The translations under genes and the position numbers were made by a program. A stretch of DNA of 34,788 bases from Fidelibacterota bacterium (GTDB lineage: Bacteria; Fidelibacterota; Marinisomatia; SCGC-AAA003-L08; D37C17): assembly GCA_002719095.1 (NCBI GenBank), contig PBGO01000009.1, positions 3,372 through 38,159 of the forward strand, written 5' to 3'. The notes below the pieces were generated by a model. It was not told where the DNA came from, ran no database searches, and worked only from the letters and a program-made list of their open reading frames with translations. This document shows, piece after piece, positions 1-9,597 of the stretch (within the stretch, counting starts at the first letter, position 1; every line of letters starts with the position of its first letter).

Positions 1-81
1 ATGAACTCCATCAAAAGAACCTATTGTTAATGATGAATCTACGCATTCATTAGTGTCTGGTATTTCTTCAAAAATTTTCAT
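1..81 (-). CDS. ribF: Riboflavin kinase/FAD synthetase RibF, N-terminal fragment (runs off the left edge)
   Basis: Manual translation of complement 81..1: MKIFEEIPDTNECVDSSLTIGSFDGVH; contains the RibF N-terminal motif (T-I-G-x-F-D-G-V-H). Directly downstream of truB, a common gene order. Confidence 0.8.
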   Translation of the reverse strand, partial: MKIFEEIPDTNECVDSSLTIGSFDGVH

Positions 82-727
82 CTGATAACTCTATATCTAA
101 ATTAACACAGGATTTCTTATCATAATGACCTATGCTTGTCCTTGTAAGCTCTGAAAGATATGCATAAGTACCTAATGCATTACCTATATCTCGTGCCAAA
201 GACCTTATATATGTTCCTTTTTCACAATTAACCTCTATGACTAATTTATCAATTTCGAATGATATAAATTTAATTGAGTTTATCATGACTTTTCTAGGAC
301 GAAGATTTATGTAAATATCTTTTCGAGCCAACTTGTAAAGCCTTACATTATTTTTCTTTAGAGCTGAAAATGAAGGAGGTCTCTGTAATATAGGTCCTAA
401 AAAACTGGATATCACGGTTTTAAGTTCATTTTTACTAATATTACGCACAGGTTTATTTTTAATCACCTCACCGTCTCTATCAAGTGTGTTTGTCTCTTGA
501 CCTAATTTGATTTCAGCAATGTATACTTTACTCAAATTTTGAGCTTCAGAAACATTTTTTGTTTTAGTTCCTGTGCAAATCAGAAGAATTCCCTCTGCAA
601 ATGGATCGAGAGTTCCTGCGTGACCTGTTTTGACATCATATTTATGTCTTATTTTTTCAACAATAAGATTAGTTCTAACATTTTTTGGTTTCCAGTAAGA
701 GAATAATTTATTATCAATAGTAATCAT
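68..727 (-). CDS. truB: tRNA pseudouridine(55) synthase TruB (short form, 219 aa)
   Basis: ORF with TruB motif KTGHAGTLDPFAEGILLICTG (catalytic Asp) and RPPSFSALK; sits in nusA-infB-rbfA-truB-ribF order. Confidence 0.95.
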   Translation of the reverse strand: MITIDNKLFSYWKPKNVRTNLIVEKIRHKYDVKTGHAGTLDPFAEGILLICTGTKTKNVSEAQNLSKVYIAEIKLGQETNTLDRDGEVIKNKPVRNISKNELKTVISSFLGPILQRPPSFSALKKNNVRLYKLARKDIYINLRPRKVMINSIKFISFEIDKLVIEVNCEKGTYIRSLARDIGNALGTYAYLSELTRTSIGHYDKKSCVNLDIELSDENF

Positions 728-1065
728 TTATTAATTTTAACATTTCCAAAAAAAAGATTATCATAGTAAAATTTTAGTTTGGGAATATTTTTTGTACGAA
801 TTTTTTTTCCAATGAAGAATTTAAAGCTGCTAGCACTCTTGTTTAGATGGTCAACTAATTCATTTTGTTGGTCATAGTTATCAATCGATGTGATAAAAAC
901 TTTTGCATGCCTTAAATCTTGTGACAAATCAATTGAAGTTATGGTTATTAGAGATACAACATTACCGTTTAAAAAAACACCTTTTTTTGTAAAATAATCA
1001 CTGAGGATAACTTTAATTTGCTCAGATAAACGAACGTTTCTCTTGTATGGTTTATTTGTAAAAAT
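724..1065 (-). CDS. rbfA: 30S ribosome-binding factor RbfA; frame extended upstream of the listed 724..927 ORF, probable non-ATG start
   Basis: Listed ORF has typical RbfA C-terminal sequence (DLRHAKVFI...IPKLKFYYD). Same frame is open upstream to the infB stop: (I)FTNKPYKRNVRLSEQIKVILSDYFTKKGVFLNGNVVSLITITSIDLSQDLRHAK, matching the missing RbfA N-terminal half. No ATG in the extension; ATT at 1065..1063 is the first candidate after the infB stop. Confidence 0.75.
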   Translation of the reverse strand: MFTNKPYKRNVRLSEQIKVILSDYFTKKGVFLNGNVVSLITITSIDLSQDLRHAKVFITSIDNYDQQNELVDHLNKSASSFKFFIGKKIRTKNIPKLKFYYDNLFFGNVKINK

Positions 1066-1068
1066 TTT

Positions 1069-3444
1069 TTATAACTTTCTTTTAACTTCTTTGATTTCGT
1101 ATACTTCTATTATATCATTCAATTCAAACTTAGAAAATCCATCTATACCTATACCACATTCAAAATTCTCTTGTACATCGGTAACGTCATCTTTGAATCT
1201 TTTGAGTGAAGTCAAGTTTCCTTCGTGAATAACTTCTCCATTCCTTAATAATCTAAGAAAAGCATTTCGTACGACTTTTCCTTTGATTACCATACACCCT
1301 GCAACAACACCAATTTTTGGGACTTTAAAACTATTTCTTACTTCAGCTTGGCCTAGACTCTCTTCAACTTTGTCTGGTTCAAGCAAGCCTTCAAGAGCCA
1401 GTTTAATCTCATTAATTGCTTCATAAATTATTGAATAACTCCTTATTTCAACTCCATTTTCCTTTGCTTTTGCTCTAACTTGCTTTGAAACTGGTAAGTT
1501 AAAAATTATAGCAATAGCATCAGATGCTTTAGCTAGGGTTATATCGTTTTCAGTTAAGGTTCCTACTGACCTATGTATTATTTTGACATTCACTTCATCG
1601 TTTGAAATACTCATCAAGGAATCACTCAGGGCCTCAAGCGAACCGTCAACATCGCCTTTAATAAGGAGATTTAAGTCTTTCACTTTTCCTTGACTAATCT
1701 CTCTCCCTAACTGATCTAATGTTGTCTTTTTAAATCTCTGATGTTCTGCTTCTCTTTTAATCTGGGATTTTTTCGTAGCAATTTTTTTTGCTTCTTTTTC
1801 ATCGTTAAATATTGTTAAAATCTCACCGGCATTTGGTACGCTTTCAAATCCAAGAATTTGCACGGGATCTGAAGGATATGCTATCTTCACTTCTTTGCCT
1901 CTTTCATCAAGTAATAGTCTTATTTTGGAAGATTGGGTACCGCAAGAGAAAATCTGACCTTTTTTCAAGGTTCCCTTTTGGATTAAAGCTGTAGCTATGG
2001 GTCCCAATCCCTTATCTAGTTTTGACTCAACGATCATGCAAGAACCATTTACTTTATCAGGGGCTTTAAGATCTAGTACTTCTGATTCAAGTAGAATTTT
2101 TTCCAAAAGTTGATTGATTCCTTTACCTGTTTTTGCTGAAATTTCTTGCGATTGATATTTGCCACCCCAATCTTCAATTAATATCTTTCGTTCAGATAAT
2201 TTTTTATAAATTTTATCAGCGTTTGCTGTTGGCTTATCAATCTTGTTTACAGCAATTATAATAGGTACACCTGCTGCCTGTGCGTGATCGATAGCTTCAA
2301 CTGTTTGAGGCATAACATCATCATCTGCAGCAACTACCAATATTACTATATCAGTGAGTCTGGTACCTCTTGCTCTCATAGCAGTAAAAGCCTCGTGACC
2401 AGGAGTATCTAAAAAAGTTATGCTTTTGTTATCTTTTAGGTTTACTTTGTAAGCTCCAATGTGTTGAGTAATACCGCCTGACTCGCCTGCAACCACAGAT
2501 TCACTACGAATGTAGTCGAGAAGAGATGTTTTTCCATGGTCCACATGCCCCATTACTGTTACAATAGGAGATCTTGCAACTGTAGAAGTATTTTCATCAA
2601 TTACACTATCTTCTGTATTATTGTCTTCTGAATTATCCTGATTAATCTCAAAATCAAATTCATCAGCAATCATAATCATCGAGTCCATGTCCAATCGTTG
2701 ATTTATGGTAGTCATCATGCCTAGATCCATACATTTCATTATTACATCTTGAACTTTAACATTCATTGAGCCAGAAAGTTCTTCAAGAGTAGAAAATTCA
2801 GGAAGATTTAGAATATTTGAATCATTGTTGGGGACTTCTGATGTAATTTCTTTTATTTTTTTCTTTTTCTTTTTTGATGAAGAAGATGAAATCTTTAGAG
2901 ACTGCTTTACAAGATTTTTTCTTCCTTTCTGTTGAGGTTTTTTTGATTGATTTATTTTATCTGCGATTGCTGCAATATTAATTTTTTTAAAGTTACCGGT
3001 TTTTTTAGGAATCGATTTTACAGAATCTTGATTTTTTGTTACTGTATTAGTTACCTTCTTGGATGTATCTGCAAATAATAATTCATTTTCTTTTTTATCT
3101 GGTCTTTTTATTATTTTTAAACCAAAAGGGCTTGAAGTATCTGTCTTTTTTTCTACCTTTTCAGGAGCTGGATTTACTTTTGTCTTATCTTCAGATTTAC
3201 TAGATGTTGGATTTGAGCTTGAAATACGATTTGTTTGTATTGTATTTCTTGCTTTTTCTTTTACATAAATTTCCTGCTTTTTTTTATCTCTAGAATATTT
3301 TGTTATAATCTTACTGTAAACTGAAGAAGAAACTTCTGACATGTGGGAGTAACCTTTCTCCCCAATACCATCTAAAAATTCAATGATATCTGAGTGAGAA
3401 ATATTTAACTCTATAGCGATTTGATATATTCTTTTATTGTTCAC
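1069..3444 (-). CDS. infB: Translation initiation factor IF-2
   Basis: 791 aa; G-domain motifs PIVTVMGHVDHGKTSLLDYIR, DTPGHEAF, NKID; N-terminal IF2-N domain and a low-complexity Lys/Ser linker. Confidence 0.98.
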   Translation of the reverse strand: MNNKRIYQIAIELNISHSDIIEFLDGIGEKGYSHMSEVSSSVYSKIITKYSRDKKKQEIYVKEKARNTIQTNRISSSNPTSSKSEDKTKVNPAPEKVEKKTDTSSPFGLKIIKRPDKKENELLFADTSKKVTNTVTKNQDSVKSIPKKTGNFKKINIAAIADKINQSKKPQQKGRKNLVKQSLKISSSSSKKKKKKIKEITSEVPNNDSNILNLPEFSTLEELSGSMNVKVQDVIMKCMDLGMMTTINQRLDMDSMIMIADEFDFEINQDNSEDNNTEDSVIDENTSTVARSPIVTVMGHVDHGKTSLLDYIRSESVVAGESGGITQHIGAYKVNLKDNKSITFLDTPGHEAFTAMRARGTRLTDIVILVVAADDDVMPQTVEAIDHAQAAGVPIIIAVNKIDKPTANADKIYKKLSERKILIEDWGGKYQSQEISAKTGKGINQLLEKILLESEVLDLKAPDKVNGSCMIVESKLDKGLGPIATALIQKGTLKKGQIFSCGTQSSKIRLLLDERGKEVKIAYPSDPVQILGFESVPNAGEILTIFNDEKEAKKIATKKSQIKREAEHQRFKKTTLDQLGREISQGKVKDLNLLIKGDVDGSLEALSDSLMSISNDEVNVKIIHRSVGTLTENDITLAKASDAIAIIFNLPVSKQVRAKAKENGVEIRSYSIIYEAINEIKLALEGLLEPDKVEESLGQAEVRNSFKVPKIGVVAGCMVIKGKVVRNAFLRLLRNGEVIHEGNLTSLKRFKDDVTDVQENFECGIGIDGFSKFELNDIIEVYEIKEVKRKL

Positions 3445-4699
3445 TGTGCTCTATGGTTTGAACTATTTTTCTTATTTTATCTAATGTTTTGGGACCTATT
3501 CCTTTTATATTGGATAATTCAGTCTCTTTTTGAATAAAATCGTCAAGACTAAGCATACCATTTTCGATTAGTATATTTTTAATTTTATCAGACAATCCTT
3601 CAATTTCTGCAATTGAGTTTGAAGAAATATTATCTGAATCGGTTTCTGTATTGTGTCTGTTGTTGTACTCATCAACACTCATTGCATCTACTGAAAAGCC
3701 TGTGATAGATGAAACTAGTTTGACATTTTGGCCATTTCTACCGATTGCAATAGGAAGATCCTCTTCTTGAAATACTGCAATCACGTAACGCTTATCTACG
3801 TCTATATACAAATCTACTGGTTGTGCCGGAGACAAAGCTCTAGTTATCAGTATCTCGGGCTCATTACTCCAATTAATAATATCAATTTTTTCACCATTAA
3901 GCTCTCTAACAATTGATTGAATTCTCATTCCTTTCATTCCAACACATGCACCTACTGCATCAATTCTTTTATCTGAAGAGTATACTATAATCTTACTTCG
4001 ATCACCTGGAACTCTAGCTACACCTTTTATCTCTATAATATCGTCACCAATTTCGGGCACCTCAAGGTGAAAAAGTTTCTCAAGAAATTGGTTGTCAGAT
4101 CTTGATATAGTAACTTCTGGACCTCGATTATTTATATCTACTTTTTTAATTATAGCCCTAATTGACTCACCCCTTCTGTACCTATCAGAAGGTATTTGCT
4201 CGGATTTAGGCAGTATTAGCTCCTTATTTTCGCAGTTGACAAAAATTCTCTCTTTCTGTATCTGTTGGACACTGCCAATAATTATTTCTCCAATTTTACC
4301 AGAATACTCATCATAAATACTTTGTTTTTCAATATCTCGCAAGCTTTGGTTAAAAAACTGTTTAGCATTATTTATTAACCTTCTACCAAAGTTCTGAGGA
4401 TTTACCACCTCGATGAACATATCACCTACATTCATACCTTTTTCAACTTTTCTAGCTTCGGCTAAATTAATTTCAAGAACATCGTCAACTACTTCTTTAA
4501 CAACAGTTTTTTGCTGATAAATCTCTATTTCGCCCTTTTCCATGTTAACAATAACATTAAAATTTTCATACTCTTCACCATATTTTTTTCTAATTATGTT
4601 AATAAAGAGATCTTCAATTATTGAGCTGAGATTTGTTTTATCGATACCTTTTTCGGTAGCTAGAATTTTGAAGGCATTAATTATGTCTTTGTTAATCAA
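3434..4699 (-). CDS. nusA: Transcription termination/antitermination protein NusA
   Basis: 421 aa; NusA N-terminal, S1 and KH sequences (VGACVGMKGMRIQSIVRELNGEKIDII, IAIGRNGQNVKLVSSITG) and a C-terminal helix-hairpin-helix; overlaps infB. Confidence 0.97.
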   Translation of the reverse strand: MINKDIINAFKILATEKGIDKTNLSSIIEDLFINIIRKKYGEEYENFNVIVNMEKGEIEIYQQKTVVKEVVDDVLEINLAEARKVEKGMNVGDMFIEVVNPQNFGRRLINNAKQFFNQSLRDIEKQSIYDEYSGKIGEIIIGSVQQIQKERIFVNCENKELILPKSEQIPSDRYRRGESIRAIIKKVDINNRGPEVTISRSDNQFLEKLFHLEVPEIGDDIIEIKGVARVPGDRSKIIVYSSDKRIDAVGACVGMKGMRIQSIVRELNGEKIDIINWSNEPEILITRALSPAQPVDLYIDVDKRYVIAVFQEEDLPIAIGRNGQNVKLVSSITGFSVDAMSVDEYNNRHNTETDSDNISSNSIAEIEGLSDKIKNILIENGMLSLDDFIQKETELSNIKGIGPKTLDKIRKIVQTIEHSEQ

Positions 4700-4731
4700 A
4701 AGTTTTTCTCCTTATTAATTTTTAGATAAAA

Positions 4732-4749
4732 AAAAGGGCATACAGCCCC
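4732..4749 (-). terminator. Possible weak intrinsic terminator or attenuator between the TPR gene and nusA
   Basis: On the minus strand: GGGGC TGTAT GCCC followed by TTTTTTT; only a 4-bp GGGC/GCCC stem. Confidence 0.4.
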
Positions 4750-4794
4750 AATGCTCATAAATTAATATATATGATTAATATAAAAAAATATTTT

Positions 4795-5442
4795 TTAATC
4801 AATTTTATAATAAGATAATCTTCCATTTAGAAAATTAATTTTATCCGATAAATCTGGATCATCGTAGTCGCAATTAGATGCTCTTTCTACAAACTGTTTT
4901 GATTTTATAAAATCTCCGAGCTCATAATGACTATAAGCCTTTTTATAAAATATATCAGCAGAGAATGATTTATTATCAGAATACATATTGATGGAATTAG
5001 AAAAAGATTCAAGAGCGGATTCATAATCGTTGTTATCAATATACATCTCACCAAGCTCTCTGAAAAATAATGACTTGAGAATATTGGAATCAATGCTCTC
5101 AATTTTAACGTTATTCATTTGTGCTATTTTCTGTTCTAAAGATGAGTCTTCAACGTTTTGGTTAAGAATCGTGCTGATAGATTGTATATAATCAAAAACA
5201 TCTGCAGAAACTTTATCAGAAGAATTACAAAATTCTGAAAATAGCTCAGAATTTTTTATAGTTTCATCATAGCAATATATTGAGTCATCAGCTCCAGGTG
5301 CAGATGATCTGATGAAAGCAGCGACTGTGATCACAATTGCAGCAACAAATCCTAAAATATATATTTTATTTTCTTTAAAGTTAGCTATAGCGTTTATTAA
5401 AAAATCTCTTATAGGATCATTCTTTATATCATTTTTACTCAT
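4795..5442 (-). CDS. Single-TM, TPR-containing protein of unknown function
   Basis: 215 aa; N-terminal hydrophobic segment IYILGFVAAIVITVAAFI, then TPR-like repeats (LGEMYIDNNDYESALESFSNSINMY; KKAYSHYELGDFIKSKQFVERA). Confidence 0.75.
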   Translation of the reverse strand: MSKNDIKNDPIRDFLINAIANFKENKIYILGFVAAIVITVAAFIRSSAPGADDSIYCYDETIKNSELFSEFCNSSDKVSADVFDYIQSISTILNQNVEDSSLEQKIAQMNNVKIESIDSNILKSLFFRELGEMYIDNNDYESALESFSNSINMYSDNKSFSADIFYKKAYSHYELGDFIKSKQFVERASNCDYDDPDLSDKINFLNGRLSYYKID

Positions 5443-5459
5443 ATTATTCCTGTTTTAAG

Positions 5460-5532
5460 TACCCTCGCCCCGAATCGAACGGGGATCTATCACTTAGGAG
5501 GCGACTGTTCTATCCGATTGAACTACAAGGGC
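5460..5532 (-). tRNA. tRNA-Arg (anticodon CCT)
   Basis: Reverse complement GCCCTTGTAGTTCAATCGGATAGAACAGTCGCCTCCTAAGTGATAGATCCCCGTTCGATTCGGGGCGAGGGTA folds as a cloverleaf: 7-bp acceptor (G1-U72 wobble), anticodon loop CTCCTAA, T arm CCCCG-TTCGATT-CGGGG. Confidence 0.92.
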
Positions 5533-5604
5533 AATGTTATTATTAATAAAAACCAAATTAATATATTGAATGAATGTTGTTAAAAAAAACAAAATTTTCA
5601 CAAA

Positions 5605-6594
5605 CTAAAATTCTCTCTTCAAATCACGTATCATTAATTCACTAATTGCAGTTTTTGGATTTTTGTTATCGTATAAAATATCATAAATGCTTTCACATAT
5701 TGGGAGCTTTATGTTAAATTTTTGTGAAAGTTTATAAATAGACTTACATGTATTTATACCTTCTGCTTTTATGTTTAAAGTTTCTGTTATAAACGATAGT
5801 GATTTACCTTTTGCAATCATGATTCCAGCTTTTCTGTTTCTGCTATCATCGCTAAAGCATGTAGCCATGAGGTCTCCTAATCCAGATAATCCATTAAGAG
5901 TATCTTTTTCTGAGCCCATAATTATGCCTAATTTTTTCAATTCAAATAAGCCTCTCGTAATGAGAGCTGATATTGAGTTTTCTTTAAGTCCTAGCCCATA
6001 CATTATACCTGCTGCAATAGCTATTACATTTTTAATAGCACCTCCTAATTGAACCCCTGTAGTGTCAGTTGATGTATATACCCTCATATTATCATTAGAA
6101 AAAAAATTTTGTATATCGTTTGCAAAGTTTTTATTTGTTGAGGCTACCACAACGCTTGTTGGATCCTTTTTGAATAACTGTTCTGCGTGGCTTGGTCCTG
6201 ATAGAACAGCGATATTTGATGAGTTGATGTTGAAATTCTTCTCAAAAATTTCTTTAGGGAACATAATATTTTCTGAATCAATACCTTTTGATAAAATTAA
6301 CAATTTTGGATCATTCCTCTTAAGGTCTAGGTCTTGATAAGAATTTATAAATTGTACTGGTGATGCAAAGATTAATAAATCACTTTTTGTATTAAGTTCG
6401 TGTGCTGGCTTAATATTTTCACTTAATCGAAACTTAAAAGATGATGAATAAACTCTTGAATCTATGAGTTGGCTAATAAATTTCTTATTGTAATGAATAA
6501 GCTCAACATGTACATTTTTTGAAATATGATTTGCAATAGCCATACCCCATGAACCGCAGCCAATTATGGATACTTTTTTATACAATTTCTCCAA
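5605..6594 (-). CDS. gpsA: Glycerol-3-phosphate dehydrogenase [NAD(P)+]
   Basis: 329 aa; VSIIGCGSWGMAIANHIS nucleotide-binding motif, SGPSHAEQL, GGAIKNVIAIAAGIMYGLGLKENSISALITRG. Confidence 0.96.
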   Translation of the reverse strand: MEKLYKKVSIIGCGSWGMAIANHISKNVHVELIHYNKKFISQLIDSRVYSSSFKFRLSENIKPAHELNTKSDLLIFASPVQFINSYQDLDLKRNDPKLLILSKGIDSENIMFPKEIFEKNFNINSSNIAVLSGPSHAEQLFKKDPTSVVVASTNKNFANDIQNFFSNDNMRVYTSTDTTGVQLGGAIKNVIAIAAGIMYGLGLKENSISALITRGLFELKKLGIIMGSEKDTLNGLSGLGDLMATCFSDDSRNRKAGIMIAKGKSLSFITETLNIKAEGINTCKSIYKLSQKFNIKLPICESIYDILYDNKNPKTAISELMIRDLKREF

Positions 6595-7570
6595 TTACTG
6601 TATGGTCTTCTTTTGATTTCTTTAAGGAAGCAATAGCGTCATCTATATTAGTTTTGTCAACAACAAGAATCATCCCTATGCCCATGTTGAAACTTCTTCT
6701 CATATCGTCTTTTGGAACAGAACCAAGGTTTTCTATAATATCAAAAATAAGAGGTGTTTCCCACGATCTCCAATCAATTTCGATCTGTTGACCAGAGGGA
6801 AGTATTCTAGTAGTATTTTCTATGATACCTCCACCCGTTATATGAGAGATACCATGAAGCCATGGCATGTCAAGAATTGGAAGAATAGAATGCAAATAGG
6901 ATTTATGTATTGAAAGTAAAATCTCTCCCAGAGGCTTATTGAAATCATTAATTACATCATCAATACTGTAATTATTTAATAGCACTTTTCTTGCCAATGA
7001 ATATCCATTAGTGTGAAGCCCGGTAGAGTGCAGTCCTATGAGAATATCTCCTTTTTTTATTTTTCTATTAGACAGCATGTCTTGTTTGTTAGCAACACCT
7101 ACCACTGTCCCAGAAAGATCGTAGTCTTCTCCGTTATAAAAACCAGGCATTTCAGCTGTTTCTCCTGCAATTAATACACATTTATTTTCTTTACATGCCT
7201 TGCTAATGCCTGCAATAACATCGTTAAATGTAGCAGAATTAAGCTTTCCTGCAGCAAAATAATCAAGGAAAAATAAGGGTTTAGCTCCAAGTACAAGTAT
7301 ATCATTTACACAGTGATTCACAAGGCACTGCCCTATTGTATCGTGTCGATTTGTTAAAAAAGCTATTTTAAGCTTAGTGCCCACACCGTCTGTGGAAGAA
7401 ACAAGAACTGGATCGGAGTATTCATCTTTAGGAAAAAGGTAGCAACCTCCAAAGGCTCCCAAATCTGAAATTGTATTTTTATTAAAAGTACTTTTGATAT
7501 GCTTTTTAGCAGAATCTAATGATTTATTTGCTAAGTCAATATCTACGCCGGCATCTTTGTAAGTAGTCAT
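6578..7570 (-). CDS. purM: Phosphoribosylformylglycinamidine cyclo-ligase (AIR synthetase)
   Basis: 330 aa; MTTYKDAGVDIDLANK start, SSTDGVGTKLKIA, LIAGETAEMPGFY, HSTGLHTNGYSLARK, GGGIIENTTRILP. Confidence 0.97.
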   Translation of the reverse strand: MTTYKDAGVDIDLANKSLDSAKKHIKSTFNKNTISDLGAFGGCYLFPKDEYSDPVLVSSTDGVGTKLKIAFLTNRHDTIGQCLVNHCVNDILVLGAKPLFFLDYFAAGKLNSATFNDVIAGISKACKENKCVLIAGETAEMPGFYNGEDYDLSGTVVGVANKQDMLSNRKIKKGDILIGLHSTGLHTNGYSLARKVLLNNYSIDDVINDFNKPLGEILLSIHKSYLHSILPILDMPWLHGISHITGGGIIENTTRILPSGQQIEIDWRSWETPLIFDIIENLGSVPKDDMRRSFNMGIGMILVVDKTNIDDAIASLKKSKEDHTVIGEIV

Positions 7571-7584
7571 TTTAAAATTCCTTG

Positions 7585-9381
7585 TTAGTCGTTATAAATC
7601 TCTTCAATTATATTTGAATAATTAGAAATAACTTTTTTTCTTACAACTTTCATTGATGGTGTTATTTCTTCATTCTCTAATGTCCATAGATCAGTTAAAA
7701 GCTTATATTTTTTTACACGCTCAAATTTTGAGAAATTTATCATTGATTCTGAAATCTCTTTATCAAATAACTTTAGTACAGATTTATGTTCAATCATTGC
7801 TTCTCTGCTATTTAAATCAATATTATTACTTTTAAGATAATCTTTGAGTGATTCATAGTTTGGAACAATTAAAGCAGATATAAAGTTTTTTCCGTCTCCT
7901 ATTACTAGACATTGTTCAACATAAATAGAATTTAGAATAGAATTTTCTAAAGGAGCTGGAGCAATATTTTTTCCACCTGACGTAACAATTAAACTTTTTT
8001 TCCTATCTGTAATTTTTAAGTACCCATCATCATCAATCTTGCCAATATCTCCTGTGTGAAACCATCCATCAACGTCAATTACAAGATTAGTTTCCTCAAC
8101 CTTATTGTAATAACCCTTCATAACATTTGGACCTTTAGCTAATATCTCTCCATCTTCTGCAATTTTAACCTCGACATTTGACAAAGGCATTCCAACTGTT
8201 CCAAATTTATAATTTTTTGCTGTATTTGCAGTTATAATTGGACTAGTCTCAGTTAATCCGTAACCCTCAACAATTAAGAGTCCTAAAGATTGAAAAAAAT
8301 CAGCTAGCTTAATCGACAAGGGTGCACCACCTGATATAAAATTTTTTAATCTACCACCAAACGTATTTTTTACCTTATCAAATATTAGTTTTTCAGCTAT
8401 TTTATATTTTATATTCAAAAATACATTCACACTTTTGTTTGAATATTTTAGACTAGATACTTTCTTTCCAACTGATAAAGCCCAGAAAAAAATTATTTTT
8501 TTCAATTTTGGCGCTCGTTCAATTCCTGTGATAATTTTCGCGTGAATCTTCTCGTAAAGTCTTGGTACGCTAATTAATCTAGTTGGCCTAGCAATTTTCA
8601 TATTATCTACAACAGATTCCATATTTTCTGCGTAATAAGTAGTAGCTCCTATTGCAAATGCACAAAAATGACCACACATTCTTTCAAAAACATGACTAAG
8701 AGGTAAAAATGAAAGAAATATCTCATTTCTTTCAAATTGCTGAGCTTCAAGTGTCGCTTTAATGTTTGATGTTAAATTGCCATGGGTCAACATTACGCCT
8801 TTGGGTGTACCTGTCGTTCCTGATGTATAAATGAGTGTAAGTAAATCAGATTCAGTTATTGATGAGCATGATTTTTCAAATGATTTAGGGTTTTCATTCC
8901 CATATTTCATACCAATGTCAAGAAAAGTCGAAAATTTAATAATTTTGTCTGTTTCCGATTCAAAAGAATCATTCATCATAACGACAAATTCTAAAGAAGT
9001 GCAATCTTCCCAAATTTCATTTATCTTGGCAAGCTGATCTTCATTTTCTAAAAAAAGAGCCTTTAAGCCTGAGTCGTTAACAATGTAACTTATTTGAGAT
9101 GGAATTAGAGTTGGATATATACTTACAGTAGCTGATCCAGAACATATAATTCCATAGTCAATCATTGCCCATTTAGGAGAATTAGTAGATAAAATTCCGA
9201 CTTTGGTATTTTTTGAAACAGATTTAGAAATCAACGCATTTGTTATATCTGTAACTGTGTAAAGAATTGTTTTGCCATTAATTGAAGACCAATCGCTACC
9301 CTTTTTATAGTAGTAAAGCTCTTTGGAAGAGTGTTCATTGACAGTATTTTTAAAAAGCTCTGAAACAGTTTTGAATTTCAT
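7585..9381 (-). CDS. Long-chain fatty-acid--CoA ligase (FAA1/FadD15-type AMP-binding protein)
   Basis: 598 aa; LIYTSGTTGTPKGVMLTHGN AMP-binding motif, GYGLTETSP, WFHTGDIG, DRKKSLIVTSGGKNIAP. Confidence 0.94.
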   Translation of the reverse strand: MKFKTVSELFKNTVNEHSSKELYYYKKGSDWSSINGKTILYTVTDITNALISKSVSKNTKVGILSTNSPKWAMIDYGIICSGSATVSIYPTLIPSQISYIVNDSGLKALFLENEDQLAKINEIWEDCTSLEFVVMMNDSFESETDKIIKFSTFLDIGMKYGNENPKSFEKSCSSITESDLLTLIYTSGTTGTPKGVMLTHGNLTSNIKATLEAQQFERNEIFLSFLPLSHVFERMCGHFCAFAIGATTYYAENMESVVDNMKIARPTRLISVPRLYEKIHAKIITGIERAPKLKKIIFFWALSVGKKVSSLKYSNKSVNVFLNIKYKIAEKLIFDKVKNTFGGRLKNFISGGAPLSIKLADFFQSLGLLIVEGYGLTETSPIITANTAKNYKFGTVGMPLSNVEVKIAEDGEILAKGPNVMKGYYNKVEETNLVIDVDGWFHTGDIGKIDDDGYLKITDRKKSLIVTSGGKNIAPAPLENSILNSIYVEQCLVIGDGKNFISALIVPNYESLKDYLKSNNIDLNSREAMIEHKSVLKLFDKEISESMINFSKFERVKKYKLLTDLWTLENEEITPSMKVVRKKVISNYSNIIEEIYND

Positions 9382-9461
9382 AATATTTACCGTGTTTGTT
9401 TTGTATCGACTTAAAAGTAATTTATAATTTTCGGAGTATTTTAACTAGTAAAGAATACTAC

Positions 9462-9492
9462 AAAAAAGCCCACCAAAATGGTGGGCTTTTTT
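9462..9492 (-). terminator. Strong bidirectional rho-independent terminator downstream of the hotdog-fold gene
   Basis: Perfect inverted repeat AAAAAAGCCCACC-AAAAT-GGTGGGCTTTTTT: 7-bp GC-rich stem plus A/T flanks giving a U-tract on either strand. Confidence 0.93.
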
Positions 9493-9597
9493 ACATTGTT
9501 ATATTTTTTAAGGAGAAAAACAACAATGTTTGTTAATAATTTATTTAAAAAAAAAAGAGATATCCATATCTATTACATTTTTTTACAAACATTTATA

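Noticed and set aside
2845-2900. Lys/Ser homopolymer-like tract in IF-2 (SSSSKKKKKKIK)
   Set aside because: Low-complexity linkers are normal in the IF-2 N-terminal region; not treated as a repeat element.
5771-6337. Plus-strand ORFs of 93 and 91 aa
   Set aside because: Antisense to gpsA; low-complexity hydrophobic sequence typical of reverse-strand reading.
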